From: Mycobacterium bourgelatii
Lineage (GTDB): Bacteria; Actinomycetota; Actinomycetes; Mycobacteriales; Mycobacteriaceae
Assembly: GCF_010723575.1 (NCBI RefSeq)
Contig: NZ_BLKZ01000001.1
Location: 1,116,001 to 1,180,000 of the forward strand
DNA length: 64,000 nt
Direction: 5' to 3'
Positions 17,927 through 27,282 of the stretch are shown one piece after another (position 1 is the first letter of the stretch; every line of letters begins with the position of its first letter). The notes beneath the pieces were generated by a model. That model ran no database searches, had not been told where the DNA came from, and saw only the letters and a program-made list of their open reading frames with translations. The position numbers and the translations under genes are program-made.

Positions 17927-20900
17927 GCCCCCTAGCGGACACGACGGCCACCCGATACAGCCCGAGCGAATTGGCTTCGGCGCTGGGGCTTTTCCCGCCG
18001 ACCGACGAGCAGGCGGCGGTCATTGCCGCGCCGCCGGGCCCGTTGGTCGTCATCGCGGGCGCCGGTGCCGGCAAGACCGAGACCATGGCCGCGCGCGTGG
18101 TGTGGCTGATCGCCAACGGCTACGCCGAACCCGGCCAGGTGCTGGGGCTGACCTTCACCCGCAAGGCCGCTGGTCAGCTGCTGCGCCGCGTCCGATCCCG
18201 GCTGGCCAGGCTGGCGGGTATCGGCCTGGGTCCGGTACGTCCCGCGGACTTCGAGTCGTCGGGTCCTCCGGTGGTCAGCACCTATCACGCCTTCGCCGGG
18301 TCACTGATCCGTGATTACGGCCTGCTGCTGCCCGTGGAGCCGGACACGCGCCTGCTAGGGGAAACCGAGCTGTGGCAGCTGGCGTTCGACGTGGTCAACG
18401 GATACGGCGGCGAGCTTCGCATCGACAAGTCCCCGACCGCGGTGACCTCATTGGTGCTGCGGTTGTGGGGGCAACTTGCCGAACACCTGGTGGACACCAC
18501 CCAGCTGCGCGATACGCACATCGAACTGGAACGACTCATCCACACTCTTCCCGCGGGGCCATACCAACGTGACCGCGGGCCCAGCCAGTGGCTGCTGAAG
18601 CTGCTGGCCACCCAGACCGAGCGCGCCGAGCTCGTGCCGTTGCTGGACGCGTTGCACCGGCGCATGCGCGAAGAGAAGGTCATGGACTTCAGTGCGCAAA
18701 TGGCGTCGGCCGCACGGTTGGCGGCGACTTTCCCACAGGTGGGTCAGGACTTGCGCAACCGCTACCGGGTGGTGTTGCTCGACGAATATCAGGACACCGG
18801 GCATTCCCAGCGCGTTGCGTTGTCGGCACTGTTCGGCGGCGGCGTCGACGACGGGCTGGCGTTGACCGCCGTCGGCGACCCCATTCAATCGATCTACGGG
18901 TGGCGTGGTGCCTCGGCGACGAACCTGCCGCGCTTCACCACCGATTTCCCGCTGTCCGACGGCAGCCCGGCGCCCATCTTGGAGCTTCGCACCAGCTGGC
19001 GTAACCCGCCGCGAACTCTGACCGTGGCCAACGCCATCTCCGCCGAGGCGCGACGTCGTTCCGTCGCAGTGCGTGAACTGCGCGCCCGTCCGGACGCCTC
19101 GCCGGGGACCGTCCGCTGTGCATTGCTACCCGATGTGCAGGCTGAACGGGAGTGGATCGCCGACCATCTACACGCGGAGTACCAGCGCGCCATGGCTGAC
19201 GGCGCCAGCCCGCCCACTGCCGCGGTACTGGTGCGGCGCAATGCCGACGCGGCACCCATCGCCGATGCGCTGCAAGCCCGCGGCATCCCGGTTGAAGTCG
19301 TCGGGCTGGCCGGATTGTTGTCTATTCCCGAGGTGGCCGACGTGGTTGCCATGCTGCGGCTGGTCGCGGACCCGACGGCCGGTGCTGCGGCCATGCGGGT
19401 GCTGACGGGTCCGCGTTGGCGCCTCGGCGCCAGCGACCTCGCAGCGTTATGGCGACGCGCACGCGCGTTGATCGGGACTCCGGCGGTCACCGAATCCGCC
19501 ACTCCCGAGTCCATCGCGATGGCGGCCGCCGCCGACGCCGACACCGCGTGCCTGGCTGACGCCATCATCGACCCAGGATCCCCAGACGACTATTCGGACG
19601 CCGGATATGAGCGCATCGGCGCGTTGGCCGCTGAGCTGACCGCCTTGCGCGGCCACCTGGATCATTCGCTGCCAGACCTGGTCGCCGAGGTGCGCCGGAC
19701 AATCGGTGTCGACTGCGAAGTCCGTGCCCGGACGGCGGTGTCGGGGGAGTGGGCTGGCGCAGAACACCTCGATGCGTTCGCCGATGTCGTCGCGAGCTAC
19801 GCCGAGCGGACGATGGCCAGCGGCTCAAACCACGAGCCCACTGTCGCGGGCCTGCTTGCCTATCTGGACGTTGCCGCGGTAGTCGAGAACGGCTTGCCCC
19901 CTGCTGAATTGGCGGTCGCCCGCGACCGGGTGCAGGTGCTCACCGTTCACGCCGCAAAGGGTCTGGAGTGGCAGGTGGTGGCGGTAGCTCACCTGTCCGG
20001 CGGGACCTTCCCGTCGACCGCGTCGCGAAGCAGCTGGCTGACCGACCCCGGCGAACTGCCGCCGCTACTGCGCGGCGACCGTGCCTCGGTGGGTACTCTG
20101 GGCATCCCGGTGCTGGACACTTCCAACGTCACCAACCGAAAACAACTGTCGGACAAGATCTCTGAGCACCGTAGTCAACTCGATCAACGGCGCATCGACG
20201 AGGAGCGTCGCCTGCTGTACGTGGCTGTTACCCGGGCCGAGGACACTCTGCTGGTGTCAGGTCACCATTGGGGCTCCACCGGCATGAAGCCGCGCGGGCC
20301 ATCGGCATTCCTGTGCGAGCTCAAGGACATCATCGACCGGTCAACCGCTGACGGTGACCCATGCGGGGTGGTGGAACTGTGGGCGCCCGAGCCGGCCGAG
20401 GGTGAGCGGAACCCGTTGCGTGACAATGTCGTCGAAGCAGTGTGGCCGGTTGACCCATTGGCGACCCGCCGCGAAGACGTCGAGCGTGGAGCCGGCTTGG
20501 TGTTGGAAGCGATGGCGACAGACGCGCCCGACGCGGGCAGTGAACACGCCGACGGCGAGGGATGGATCGCCGACGTCGATGCGCTCCTGGCTGAGCGTGC
20601 GCGCGCGTCCCAACCGCCAACCGTCACGCTGCCGAGCCAGTTGTCGGTCAGCGGTCTGGTGGAGCTGGCCCGGGACCCCGCCGCGGCGCGGCGCCTCGTC
20701 CATCGGCTACCCACCCGCCCGGACCCACACGCGTTGTTGGGCAACGCATTCCACTCCTGGGTTCAGCAATTCTACGGCGCCGAGTTGCTGTTCGACCTGG
20801 GCGATCTGCCGGGTGCCGCCGACGCCGAAGTGGGAGACAACGAAGAACTGGCCGCGTTGCAGGCCGCGTTCGCCGAATCCCCCTGGGCGGCCCGCACACC

Positions 20901-21234
20901 CATCGCCATCGAGGTGCCGTTCGAAATGCCGATTGGTGACACCGTGGTACGCGGCCGCATTGACGCGGTGTTCGCCGACTCCGACGGGGGCGCCACGGTG
21001 GTGGACTGGAAAACCGGCGAGCCGCCGCGCGGGGCGGAAGCCATGCGCCAGGCAGCTGTCCAACTCGCTGTGTACCGGCTGGCGTGGGCCGCGTTGTGCG
21101 GCTGCCCCGCGTCATCGGTGCGAACTGCCTTCTACTACGTGCGCAGCGGAACCACCGTCATCCCCGATGAATTGCCCGCGGCCGACGAGCTCGCCGCGCT
21201 ACTGGCTGACTCCGGTCGCCCCTTTGAGGGCTGA
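17923..21234 (+). CDS. adnB: AdnB, helicase-nuclease subunit of AdnAB
   Basis: AdnB is the lead motor subunit of the AdnAB resection machine and also carries a nuclease domain. The 1103-aa protein has Walker A AGAGAGKTE, LTFTRKAAGQLLRR (motif Ia), Walker B VVLLDEYQDT, GDPIQSIYGWRGA (motif III), TVHAAKGLEW (motif V) and VAVTRAEDTL (motif VI). The C-terminal RecB-type nuclease shows RGRIDAVFAD and VVDWKTGEPP. The GTG start sits in a GTGA overlap with the adnA stop, so the subunits are translationally coupled for equal stoichiometry. It is close in length to recalled Rv3201c. Confidence 0.95.
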   Translation: MSPLADTTATRYSPSELASALGLFPPTDEQAAVIAAPPGPLVVIAGAGAGKTETMAARVVWLIANGYAEPGQVLGLTFTRKAAGQLLRRVRSRLARLAGIGLGPVRPADFESSGPPVVSTYHAFAGSLIRDYGLLLPVEPDTRLLGETELWQLAFDVVNGYGGELRIDKSPTAVTSLVLRLWGQLAEHLVDTTQLRDTHIELERLIHTLPAGPYQRDRGPSQWLLKLLATQTERAELVPLLDALHRRMREEKVMDFSAQMASAARLAATFPQVGQDLRNRYRVVLLDEYQDTGHSQRVALSALFGGGVDDGLALTAVGDPIQSIYGWRGASATNLPRFTTDFPLSDGSPAPILELRTSWRNPPRTLTVANAISAEARRRSVAVRELRARPDASPGTVRCALLPDVQAEREWIADHLHAEYQRAMADGASPPTAAVLVRRNADAAPIADALQARGIPVEVVGLAGLLSIPEVADVVAMLRLVADPTAGAAAMRVLTGPRWRLGASDLAALWRRARALIGTPAVTESATPESIAMAAAADADTACLADAIIDPGSPDDYSDAGYERIGALAAELTALRGHLDHSLPDLVAEVRRTIGVDCEVRARTAVSGEWAGAEHLDAFADVVASYAERTMASGSNHEPTVAGLLAYLDVAAVVENGLPPAELAVARDRVQVLTVHAAKGLEWQVVAVAHLSGGTFPSTASRSSWLTDPGELPPLLRGDRASVGTLGIPVLDTSNVTNRKQLSDKISEHRSQLDQRRIDEERRLLYVAVTRAEDTLLVSGHHWGSTGMKPRGPSAFLCELKDIIDRSTADGDPCGVVELWAPEPAEGERNPLRDNVVEAVWPVDPLATRREDVERGAGLVLEAMATDAPDAGSEHADGEGWIADVDALLAERARASQPPTVTLPSQLSVSGLVELARDPAAARRLVHRLPTRPDPHALLGNAFHSWVQQFYGAELLFDLGDLPGAADAEVGDNEELAALQAAFAESPWAARTPIAIEVPFEMPIGDTVVRGRIDAVFADSDGGATVVDWKTGEPPRGAEAMRQAAVQLAVYRLAWAALCGCPASSVRTAFYYVRSGTTVIPDELPAADELAALLADSGRPFEG

Positions 21235-21295
21235 TCGTGGTTACATGTTGTCGTGCATGTCTGGTGCGCCGAGGTCGGACCGGTGACGGATTTCC

Positions 21296-22366
21296 GTGGC
21301 GAAAGGTAGCTGGCGGCGGCTGAGGCGTCTGGACGAGCGATTGACCGTCCAGCCCAGCTATGCGCTGGTCGGCGTGCTGCGCATTCCCCAGGGCCAAGCC
21401 GGGCCCATGCGCATCATCTCGCGTCGGATCGCCATCGCGGTGACCGCCCTGCTCGTTGCCTCCGTGGTTGTGTACCTCGACCGCGACGGCTACCGCGACG
21501 TGCAGGGTGACCGACTGAGCTTCCTTGACTGCCTTTACTACTCGGCGGTGACGCTGTCCACGACCGGTTACGGCGACATCACCCCCATTTCCGAGTTTGC
21601 CCGTACGGTCAACATCTTCGTCATCACGCCGCTGCGTATTGCATTCCTGATCTTGTTGGTCGGCACGACCTTGGAAGTTGTCACCGAAACGTCCCGACAG
21701 GCACTGAAGATTCAGCGATGGAGGAGCAAGGTGCGCAACCACACCGTCGTCATCGGCTACGGGACCAAGGGCAAGACGGCCATCGCGGCCATGCTCGGCG
21801 ACGAGGCGGTCCCCGGAGACATCGTCGTCGTCGACACCGATCGGGCGGCGCTGGACCGTGCCGCGGCCGCCGGATTGGTCACCGTGCACGGTGATGCCAC
21901 CAAATCCGACGTGCTCCGACTTGCCAGCGTTCAGCACGCATCCGCGATCATCGTGGCCACCAGCCGGGACGACACCGCGGTACTCGTTACCCTGACGGCC
22001 CGCGAGATCTCGCCGCAGTCAAAGATCGTGGCCGCAATCCGAGAGGCCGAGAATCAACACCTGCTACGGCAATCGGGGGCGGACTCCGTGGTGGTCTCCT
22101 CGGAAACGGCCGGCCGGTTGCTCGGCCTGGCCACCACCACGCCCAGCGTGGTGGAAATGATTGAGGACCTGCTGACGCCGGATGCTGGGCTTGTCATTGC
22201 AGAACGCGAGGTCGAGCCGACAGAGGTCGGTGGATCTCCGCGGCACCTGCGCGACATCGTGCTTGGTGTGGTGCGCAACGGCGACCTGTTGCGAATCGAT
22301 TCACCCGAGGTAGACGCTGTCGAGGCAGGCGATCGCTTGCTGTACATCCGGACCGCGGGGCATTGA
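21296..22366 (+). CDS. Potassium channel with cytoplasmic RCK (TrkA-N) domain (Rv3200c-like)
   Basis: A 356-aa ion channel subunit. Two transmembrane helices (about 40-58 and 105-125) flank a pore loop LYYSAVTLSTTGYGDITP, where TTGYGD is the K+ selectivity filter. A Rossmann-type RCK domain follows, opening HTVVIGYGTKGKTAIAAML, with VVVDTD as the nucleotide-binding acidic end and a C-terminal TrkA-C-like part. It gates K+ flux in the plasma membrane. The GTG start begins a basic cytoplasmic tail (VAKGSWRRLRRL). It overlaps the nudC start by one base, suggesting one transcript. Confidence 0.92.
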   Translation: MAKGSWRRLRRLDERLTVQPSYALVGVLRIPQGQAGPMRIISRRIAIAVTALLVASVVVYLDRDGYRDVQGDRLSFLDCLYYSAVTLSTTGYGDITPISEFARTVNIFVITPLRIAFLILLVGTTLEVVTETSRQALKIQRWRSKVRNHTVVIGYGTKGKTAIAAMLGDEAVPGDIVVVDTDRAALDRAAAAGLVTVHGDATKSDVLRLASVQHASAIIVATSRDDTAVLVTLTAREISPQSKIVAAIREAENQHLLRQSGADSVVVSSETAGRLLGLATTTPSVVEMIEDLLTPDAGLVIAEREVEPTEVGGSPRHLRDIVLGVVRNGDLLRIDSPEVDAVEAGDRLLYIRTAGH

Positions 22367-23298
22367 TGCCAGGGGCTGACTTTCAACTCAGAGAAACCCC
22401 GCTGCTATCGCGGGTAGGTGCGGACCGGGCAGATCAACTGCGCACCGACATCGAGGCGGCGACCGCGGGATGGGCGGATGCGGCGCTGCTGCGAGTGGAC
22501 TCGCGCAATCAGGTCATGATCGTCAACGGACAAGTGGCGCTGCAGCCGGCCGCCGCGTTGGGCGACAAGCCCCCGCCCGAGGCGGTGTTCCTGGGCCGCG
22601 TCGAGGGTGGCCGCCATGTGTGGGCCATCCGCAGCCCCCTTGAGCCGCCCGATGATCCCGATGCGCGACCGGAGGTGGTGGACCTTCGTCGGCTCGGCAA
22701 ATTCATCGACGACACCACCAGCCAATTGGTGGCCAGCGCAACGGCATTGCTGAATTGGCATGACAACTGCCGATTCAGCGCCATCGACGGGATGCCGACG
22801 AAGCCCGCCCGAGCAGGTTGGTCACGGGTCAACCCCCTCACCGGGCATGAGGAGTTCCCACGCATCGACCCAGCGGTGATCTGCCTGGTACACGACGGGG
22901 GCGACCGGGCGGTGCTGGCGCGGCAAGGTGGGTGGCCGCCGCGGATGTTCTCGCTGCTGGCCGGATTCGTCGAGGCCGGCGAGTCGTTCGAGGTGTGCGT
23001 TGCCCGCGAGATCCGCGAGGAGATCGGCCTTACCGTCCGCGACGTGCGCTACCTGGGCAGCCAGCCCTGGCCGTTCCCGCGCTCGCTCATGGTCGGTTTC
23101 CACGCGATCGCCGACCCGGACGAGCCGTTCTCATTCAACGACGGCGAGATCGCCGAAGCGGCCTGGTTCACCCGAGACGAGGTGCTCGCCGCGCTGGATG
23201 CCGGTGACTGGACCAGCAAGACGGAGTCGAATCTGCTGCTGCCCGGATCGATTTCGATCGCCCGGGTGATCATCGAGTCCTGGGCGAGGCGCGACTGA
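22366..23298 (+). CDS. nudC: NADH pyrophosphatase / Nudix hydrolase NudC
   Basis: NudC hydrolyses NAD(H) and related dinucleotides, and can remove NAD caps from RNA. The 310-aa protein has a full Nudix box, GFVEAGESFEVCV then AREIREEIGL (about 200-222), followed by the NADH-specific SQPWPFPRS (about 231-239). The zinc-ribbon cysteines of E. coli NudC are absent from the middle region (only one Cys near residue 140), as I recall for the M. tuberculosis enzyme. The ATG lies in TGATG, overlapping the channel gene's stop. A TTG one codon earlier is less likely. Confidence 0.93.
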   Translation: MPGADFQLRETPLLSRVGADRADQLRTDIEAATAGWADAALLRVDSRNQVMIVNGQVALQPAAALGDKPPPEAVFLGRVEGGRHVWAIRSPLEPPDDPDARPEVVDLRRLGKFIDDTTSQLVASATALLNWHDNCRFSAIDGMPTKPARAGWSRVNPLTGHEEFPRIDPAVICLVHDGGDRAVLARQGGWPPRMFSLLAGFVEAGESFEVCVAREIREEIGLTVRDVRYLGSQPWPFPRSLMVGFHAIADPDEPFSFNDGEIAEAAWFTRDEVLAALDAGDWTSKTESNLLLPGSISIARVIIESWARRD

Positions 23299-23320
23299 GC
23301 GCGAGCGCGAGGCGCGCAGG

Positions 23321-23956
23321 TTATTTGACTCGATCGGTGACGACCTGAAGCACGACGCTCGCGACCCGCTCGGTGGGCTCGATACCCACCACGCCGACCG
23401 ATATCAGCACCGCGTTCTTCGCGCGGTAGAAGTGACTCCAGCCCTGGTCGGTGATCCGCACGGTGGTGGCGTCGGACTTGTCCACTGTGAAGTCGTAGTT
23501 GGGGTCGTGCAGGGCGACGCACGCCTGCAACGACGACAGCAGCTGATCCAGCGCACTGCGCGCGGCCCGCTCATTTGGGTAGATCGCGACGGCTTGGCTG
23601 ACGGAGTCGACCAGTGCCCGCCCGCCCGGATCGATGTCGTCGGTGACGCCGCTATAGCCAGCGCTACGGAACTCGTTCCAGCCGGGCGCAAAAGTCAGAT
23701 CGCTGGTGCCGGCCGCCCGGCACGGGCCTGGCGCATTCAAATCTCCAGGCGGCGGGTTACGCATGGCTTCATGGCCGTGCGTGGTCAATTCGTCGTAGTC
23801 GGCGATACGCCGCACGTCTTCCACGCTGACGATAAGCGCGTCAATGCCCGTAGCCTGCGGCGTTGCATTCGGCTTTGCGGTGCTGTCGTGGGAGCACGCC
23901 GAGATCGCGAACACCGCGCAGCACGCCACCAATGCCGGTCTGGCCGCGCCTAGCAC
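23321..23956 (-). CDS. Lipoprotein with PknH-type extracellular sensor domain
   Basis: A 211-aa secreted protein. The signal peptide (LVACCAVFAISAC) ends in a lipobox ISA-C at about residue 21, so it should be lipid-anchored outside. The mature part resembles the PknH_C sensor-like domain: opening IVSVEDVRRIADYDEL, a central ALVDSVSQAVAIYPNERAAR and LQACVAL, with two Cys (GPCRA and QACVA) that could form a disulfide. Such domains occur on PknH kinases and as free lipoproteins, and the ligand is unknown. The GTG start gives a normal signal peptide. It converges with nudC and is extra relative to the recalled M. tuberculosis order. Confidence 0.78.
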   Translation of the reverse strand: MLGAARPALVACCAVFAISACSHDSTAKPNATPQATGIDALIVSVEDVRRIADYDELTTHGHEAMRNPPPGDLNAPGPCRAAGTSDLTFAPGWNEFRSAGYSGVTDDIDPGGRALVDSVSQAVAIYPNERAARSALDQLLSSLQACVALHDPNYDFTVDKSDATTVRITDQGWSHFYRAKNAVLISVGVVGIEPTERVASVVLQVVTDRVK

Positions 23957-24028
23957 GCAGCTGCCAAACGGGCGGGCTGAGGCATAGCGCCATCCTACGG
24001 CCGGGCCACCCGAAAAAGCGCTGGTCGG

Positions 24029-24283
24029 TCAGCCGGCGACGTCCGCCAGCTTTGCCTTGACTTGGGCTGCGCTCGGGTTGGTCATGGTGGACCCGTCGGC
24101 GAACTTCACCGTCGGAACCGTCCGATTGCCGCCGTTAACCGAGCCGACGAACTCCGCTGCCTCAGGGTCTTGCTCGATGTCGACCTCGTCGTAGGAGATC
24201 CCGTTGGCCTTGAGCGCTGTCTTCAGCCGAAAGCAGTAGCCACACCAGGTGGTTGTGTAGATCGTGAGCGCAGCGTTGGTCAT
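24029..24283 (-). CDS. mrx1: Mycoredoxin-1 (glutaredoxin-like)
   Basis: An 84-aa glutaredoxin-fold protein that reduces mycothiol mixed disulfides. The redox motif TTWCGYC (C14-G-Y-C17) is the mycoredoxin signature, and the cis-Pro segment TVPTVKF and C-terminal GGNRTVP help bind mycothiol. It is cytoplasmic and acts with mycothiol disulfide reductase. The ATG is preceded at 8 nt by TACGTT, a -10-like box, so the mRNA may be leaderless. It diverges from uvrD2, as recalled for Rv3198A/Rv3198c. Confidence 0.93.
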   Translation of the reverse strand: MTNAALTIYTTTWCGYCFRLKTALKANGISYDEVDIEQDPEAAEFVGSVNGGNRTVPTVKFADGSTMTNPSAAQVKAKLADVAG

Positions 24284-24291
24284 GACTCGTT

Positions 24292-24297
24292 AACGTA
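24292..24297 (-). promoter_or_regulatory. -10 box TACGTT of the mycoredoxin gene
   Basis: On the reverse strand TACGTT (TANNNT) ends 8 nt before the ATG, with no ribosome site between. This fits a leaderless promoter. Confidence 0.45.
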
Positions 24298-24434
24298 GCC
24301 TCTTAACTATTCATTCCGACAACGCATTCCGCTCGACGGCCGTGAATCGGGCGGCCGGGGCGGCCGTGAAACGGCGTGGCGACACACCGAGCTTGTCGGT
24401 CACCGCTGCCAGTATGAGAGACAAGATGGACGCC

Positions 24435-26543
24435 ATGCCGTTGGTCGCCGACCCCTTGACCGCCGAGCTGGACGACGAGCAACGCGAAGCCGTGCTCGCC
24501 CCGCGCGGACCAGTCTGTGTGCTTGCGGGCGCTGGGACGGGCAAGACCCGCACCATCACGCACCGCATCGCACAACTCGTCACCTCTGGTCATGTCTCGG
24601 CCGGGCAGGTGCTCGCGGTGACGTTCACGCAGCGCGCGGCGGGGGAGATGCGTTCCCGGTTGCGCTCACTCGACATGATCGCGCAATCGGGTGTCGGCTC
24701 TGTGCAGGCGCTCACCTTCCACGCTGCAGCACACCGCCAGCTGCGGTATTTCTGGCCCCGGGTGGTCGGTGACTCGCGTTGGGAGCTGCTGGACAGCAAG
24801 TTCGCCGTGGTGGCCCGCGCTGCCAGCCGCTGCCGACTGAACACCAGCACCGACGGCGTGCGGGACCTGGCCGGCGAAATCGAGTGGGCCAAGGCTTCGT
24901 TGATCGGCCCCGAGGACTACGCGAGTGCAGTCGCCGCGATCAGCAGGGACACTCCGCTGGAGGCGGCCAAGATCGCCGACGTCTACGCCGCGTACGAGGC
25001 GCTCAAAGTCCGCGATGAGGCCGTCACTTTGCTCGACTTCGACGACCTGCTGTTGCACACGGCGGCCGCGATTGAAAACGACCCCGCGGTGGCCCAGGAG
25101 TTCCGGGACCGCTACCGCTGCTTTGTCGTCGACGAGTACCAGGACGTCACACCGTTGCAGCAACGCGTCCTGTCGGCGTGGCTGGGGGAGCGGGATGATC
25201 TCACCGTCGTCGGCGACGCCAACCAGACCATCTACTCCTTCACCGGGGCTTCGCCGCGTTTCCTACTCGACTTCTCCCGCCGGTTCCCCGACGCGACGGT
25301 GGTTCGACTGGAGCGTGACTACCGATCCACCCCTCAGGTCGTGTCCCTGGCCAACCAGGTGATCGCGGCGGCACGCGGCCGCGTGGCAGGCAGCAAGCTG
25401 CAGCTTTCCGGTCAGCGTCCACCCGGCCCCGCCCCGTCGTTCCACGAACATCCCGACGAGCCCACCGAAGCCGCCGCTGTGGCAGCTTCGATCGCCCGGC
25501 TCATCGAGGCTGGGACAGCGCCGGCCGAGATTGCCGTCCTCTACCGCGTCAACGCGCAGTCCGAGGTCTATGAGGAGGCGTTGACCGAGGCCGGGATCGC
25601 TTATCAGGTCCGCGGCGGCGAAGGCTTTTTCAACCGCCAGGAGATCAAGCAGGCCCTGCTGGCGCTGCAGCGCGCGGCGGAGCGAGGCGTCGACGCGGCC
25701 CCAGAAACGGATTTGCCGCAGATCGTACGCGGGATCCTGGAACCGCTGGGACTGACCGCCGAGGAGCCCGTCGGTACCCGAGCCAGAGACCGCTGGGAGG
25801 CGCTCACCGCCCTCGCTCAACTCGTCGACGACGAGGTGGCCCAGCGTCCGCAGCTCGAACTACCCGGATTGCTGGCCGAGTTACGCACGCGCGCCGACTC
25901 ACGCCACCCACCGGTGGTGCAAGGCGTCACGCTGGCTTCGCTGCACGCGGCGAAGGGTTTGGAGTGGGACGCGGTGTTTCTCGTCGGGTTGGTCGACGGC
26001 ACGCTACCGATCTCACACGCGTTGGCATACGGGCCCGACAGCGAGCGCGTCGAGGAAGAACGTCGCCTGCTGTACGTCGGAATCACAAGAGCGCGAGTGC
26101 ATTTGGCGCTCAGTTGGGCGCTGGCGCGGGCGTCGGGCGGGCGGCAGAGCCGCAAACCGTCGCGTTTCCTCAACGGCATCGCCCCCCAGACACGCATCGA
26201 GGCTGCACCGGCCAAGTCCCGCCGCAGTAAGGGCACCCCGACCCGCTGCCGGATTTGCAACAAGGACCTGACCACGCCGGCGGCCATCATGCTGCGGCGC
26301 TGCGAGACATGTGCCGGCGACGTCGACGAAAACTTGCTGCTGCAGCTCAAGGAATGGCGGCTCAACACGGCCAAAGAGCAGAACGTGCCGGCTTACATCG
26401 TGTTCAGCGACAACACCCTGATCGCGATCGCGGAGATGCGACCCACCGACGAGGCGGCCCTGATCGCGATCCCCGGCATCGGCGCGCGCAAGCTCGAGCA
26501 GTATGGCACCGACGTGCTCGACCTCGTGCGGCAATCCCGCTGA
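24435..26543 (+). CDS. uvrD2: DNA helicase UvrD2
   Basis: A 3'-to-5' superfamily-1 DNA helicase, essential in M. tuberculosis. The 702-aa protein has Walker A AGAGTGKT (31-38), VTFTQRAAGEM (Ia), VVDEYQDV (II), GDANQTIYSFTGA (III), LHAAKGLEW (V) and VGITRARVHL (VI). A tetracysteine module (CRIC...CETC, from about 605) and a C-terminal HRDC domain (about 632-702) are UvrD2 hallmarks. The ATG giving MPLVADPL was chosen for its match to recalled M. tuberculosis UvrD2 (700 aa). Other ATG codons 9 and 21 nt upstream are possible. Confidence 0.93.
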   Translation: MPLVADPLTAELDDEQREAVLAPRGPVCVLAGAGTGKTRTITHRIAQLVTSGHVSAGQVLAVTFTQRAAGEMRSRLRSLDMIAQSGVGSVQALTFHAAAHRQLRYFWPRVVGDSRWELLDSKFAVVARAASRCRLNTSTDGVRDLAGEIEWAKASLIGPEDYASAVAAISRDTPLEAAKIADVYAAYEALKVRDEAVTLLDFDDLLLHTAAAIENDPAVAQEFRDRYRCFVVDEYQDVTPLQQRVLSAWLGERDDLTVVGDANQTIYSFTGASPRFLLDFSRRFPDATVVRLERDYRSTPQVVSLANQVIAAARGRVAGSKLQLSGQRPPGPAPSFHEHPDEPTEAAAVAASIARLIEAGTAPAEIAVLYRVNAQSEVYEEALTEAGIAYQVRGGEGFFNRQEIKQALLALQRAAERGVDAAPETDLPQIVRGILEPLGLTAEEPVGTRARDRWEALTALAQLVDDEVAQRPQLELPGLLAELRTRADSRHPPVVQGVTLASLHAAKGLEWDAVFLVGLVDGTLPISHALAYGPDSERVEEERRLLYVGITRARVHLALSWALARASGGRQSRKPSRFLNGIAPQTRIEAAPAKSRRSKGTPTRCRICNKDLTTPAAIMLRRCETCAGDVDENLLLQLKEWRLNTAKEQNVPAYIVFSDNTLIAIAEMRPTDEAALIAIPGIGARKLEQYGTDVLDLVRQSR

Positions 26544-26562
26544 GGCGCATTTGCGCAGGTCA

Positions 26563-26601
26563 GAAAATCGGTTGTGGTGAACACCCGCGACCGTTTACCC
26601 T
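26563..26601 (+). promoter_or_regulatory. whiB7 promoter with A+T-rich WhiB7 site
   Basis: A GAAAAT run sits immediately upstream of a -35-like TTGTGG, followed after 18 nt by TACCCT as -10. WhiB7 promoters are known to need an A+T-rich patch just upstream of -35 for its AT-hook, allowing autoactivation with SigA. Transcription would begin near 26608, giving a ~380-nt leader before whiB7. Confidence 0.6.
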
Positions 26602-26667
26602 CGAAAGCACACTCTGCTAGCGCGTAGCTGAAGGCTGGCATCAGACAAACGAGAGGAGGCGGCCACG

Positions 26668-26835
26668 GTGATCAACAGCGACATCTTCGGTGTAGGCGCG
26701 GCCGGTGCGCCCTCTCGCTGGGTAGGTGCGACGACCGCCAAGGCCGCCCATGCCGCCGCGCCGGCGGCTCGGTTGGCCAGCGCCAAGCACCGTGCCGCCG
26801 CGACTGACGCGTCCGTGAACAGGGGCCCGACTTAA
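26668..26835 (+). CDS. whiB7 leader peptide (uORF)
   Basis: A 55-codon ORF in the whiB7 leader, starting GTG (MINSDIFGVGAAGAP) after a strong GAGAGGAGG site and ending TAA 24 nt before a terminator hairpin. Its middle is rich in Ala/Lys/Arg/His. Mycobacterial whiB7 leaders are known to carry such a uORF: ribosome stalling by antibiotics on it lets transcription pass the downstream terminator. It is therefore regulatory, and the peptide itself need not function. Confidence 0.8.
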   Translation: MINSDIFGVGAAGAPSRWVGATTAKAAHAAAPAARLASAKHRAAATDASVNRGPT

Positions 26836-26859
26836 CTTTGTAAGCCCAGTTTCGCCAAA

Positions 26860-26902
26860 TGGCCACGGACCGGAAGTCACCAGGATCCGTGGCCAATTTT
26901 TT
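26860..26902 (+). terminator. Intrinsic attenuator in the whiB7 leader
   Basis: A perfect 10-bp stem (TGGCCACGGA with TCCGTGGCCA) and a ~16-nt loop are followed by A and six T residues. This is a strong Rho-independent terminator located after the uORF and ~85 nt before whiB7, so it would stop transcription unless uORF translation is disturbed. Confidence 0.88.
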
Positions 26903-26985
26903 GGGACCTGAGCCGTGCTCCTCCCAAATCTGGTCCGGATCACCGAATTGGACAGCCACCAGATTTAGGAAGAGGTGAACAGGAC

Positions 26986-27258
26986 ATGTCGGCCACGACG
27001 GTCCCTAGACAGACGCAGTCGGTCCCCAAGCTGGACCTGCCGTGTCATGTCGGTGACCCCGATCTGTGGTTTGCCGACACCCCGGCTGACCTGGAACGGG
27101 CCAAGTCGCTCTGCGTGAGCTGCCCAGTTCGCCGTCAGTGCCTGGCTGCGGCCCTGGAGCGGGCCGAGCCGTGGGGTGTGTGGGGCGGCGAGATCTTCGA
27201 GCGCGGCTCGGTGATCAGCCGCAAGCGTCCTCGCGGGCGACCCCGTAAGGCCGCATAG
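26986..27258 (+). CDS. whiB7: WhiB7, iron-sulfur transcriptional activator of intrinsic drug resistance
   Basis: A 90-aa Wbl protein that binds SigA and activates resistance genes such as erm, eis and tap after ribosome-targeting antibiotics. The four cluster ligands are C20, C43, C46 and C52 (LCVSCPVRRQC). The GVWGGE turn (64-69) contacts the sigma factor, and the C-terminal AT-hook RPRGRPRK (81-88) distinguishes WhiB7 from other Wbl proteins. The ATG follows an AAGAGGTGA site. Expression is controlled by its own promoter plus the uORF/attenuator upstream. Confidence 0.96.
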   Translation: MSATTVPRQTQSVPKLDLPCHVGDPDLWFADTPADLERAKSLCVSCPVRRQCLAAALERAEPWGVWGGEIFERGSVISRKRPRGRPRKAA

Positions 27259-27282
27259 ATCGGGTGAACCTAGCGGTGCCGG

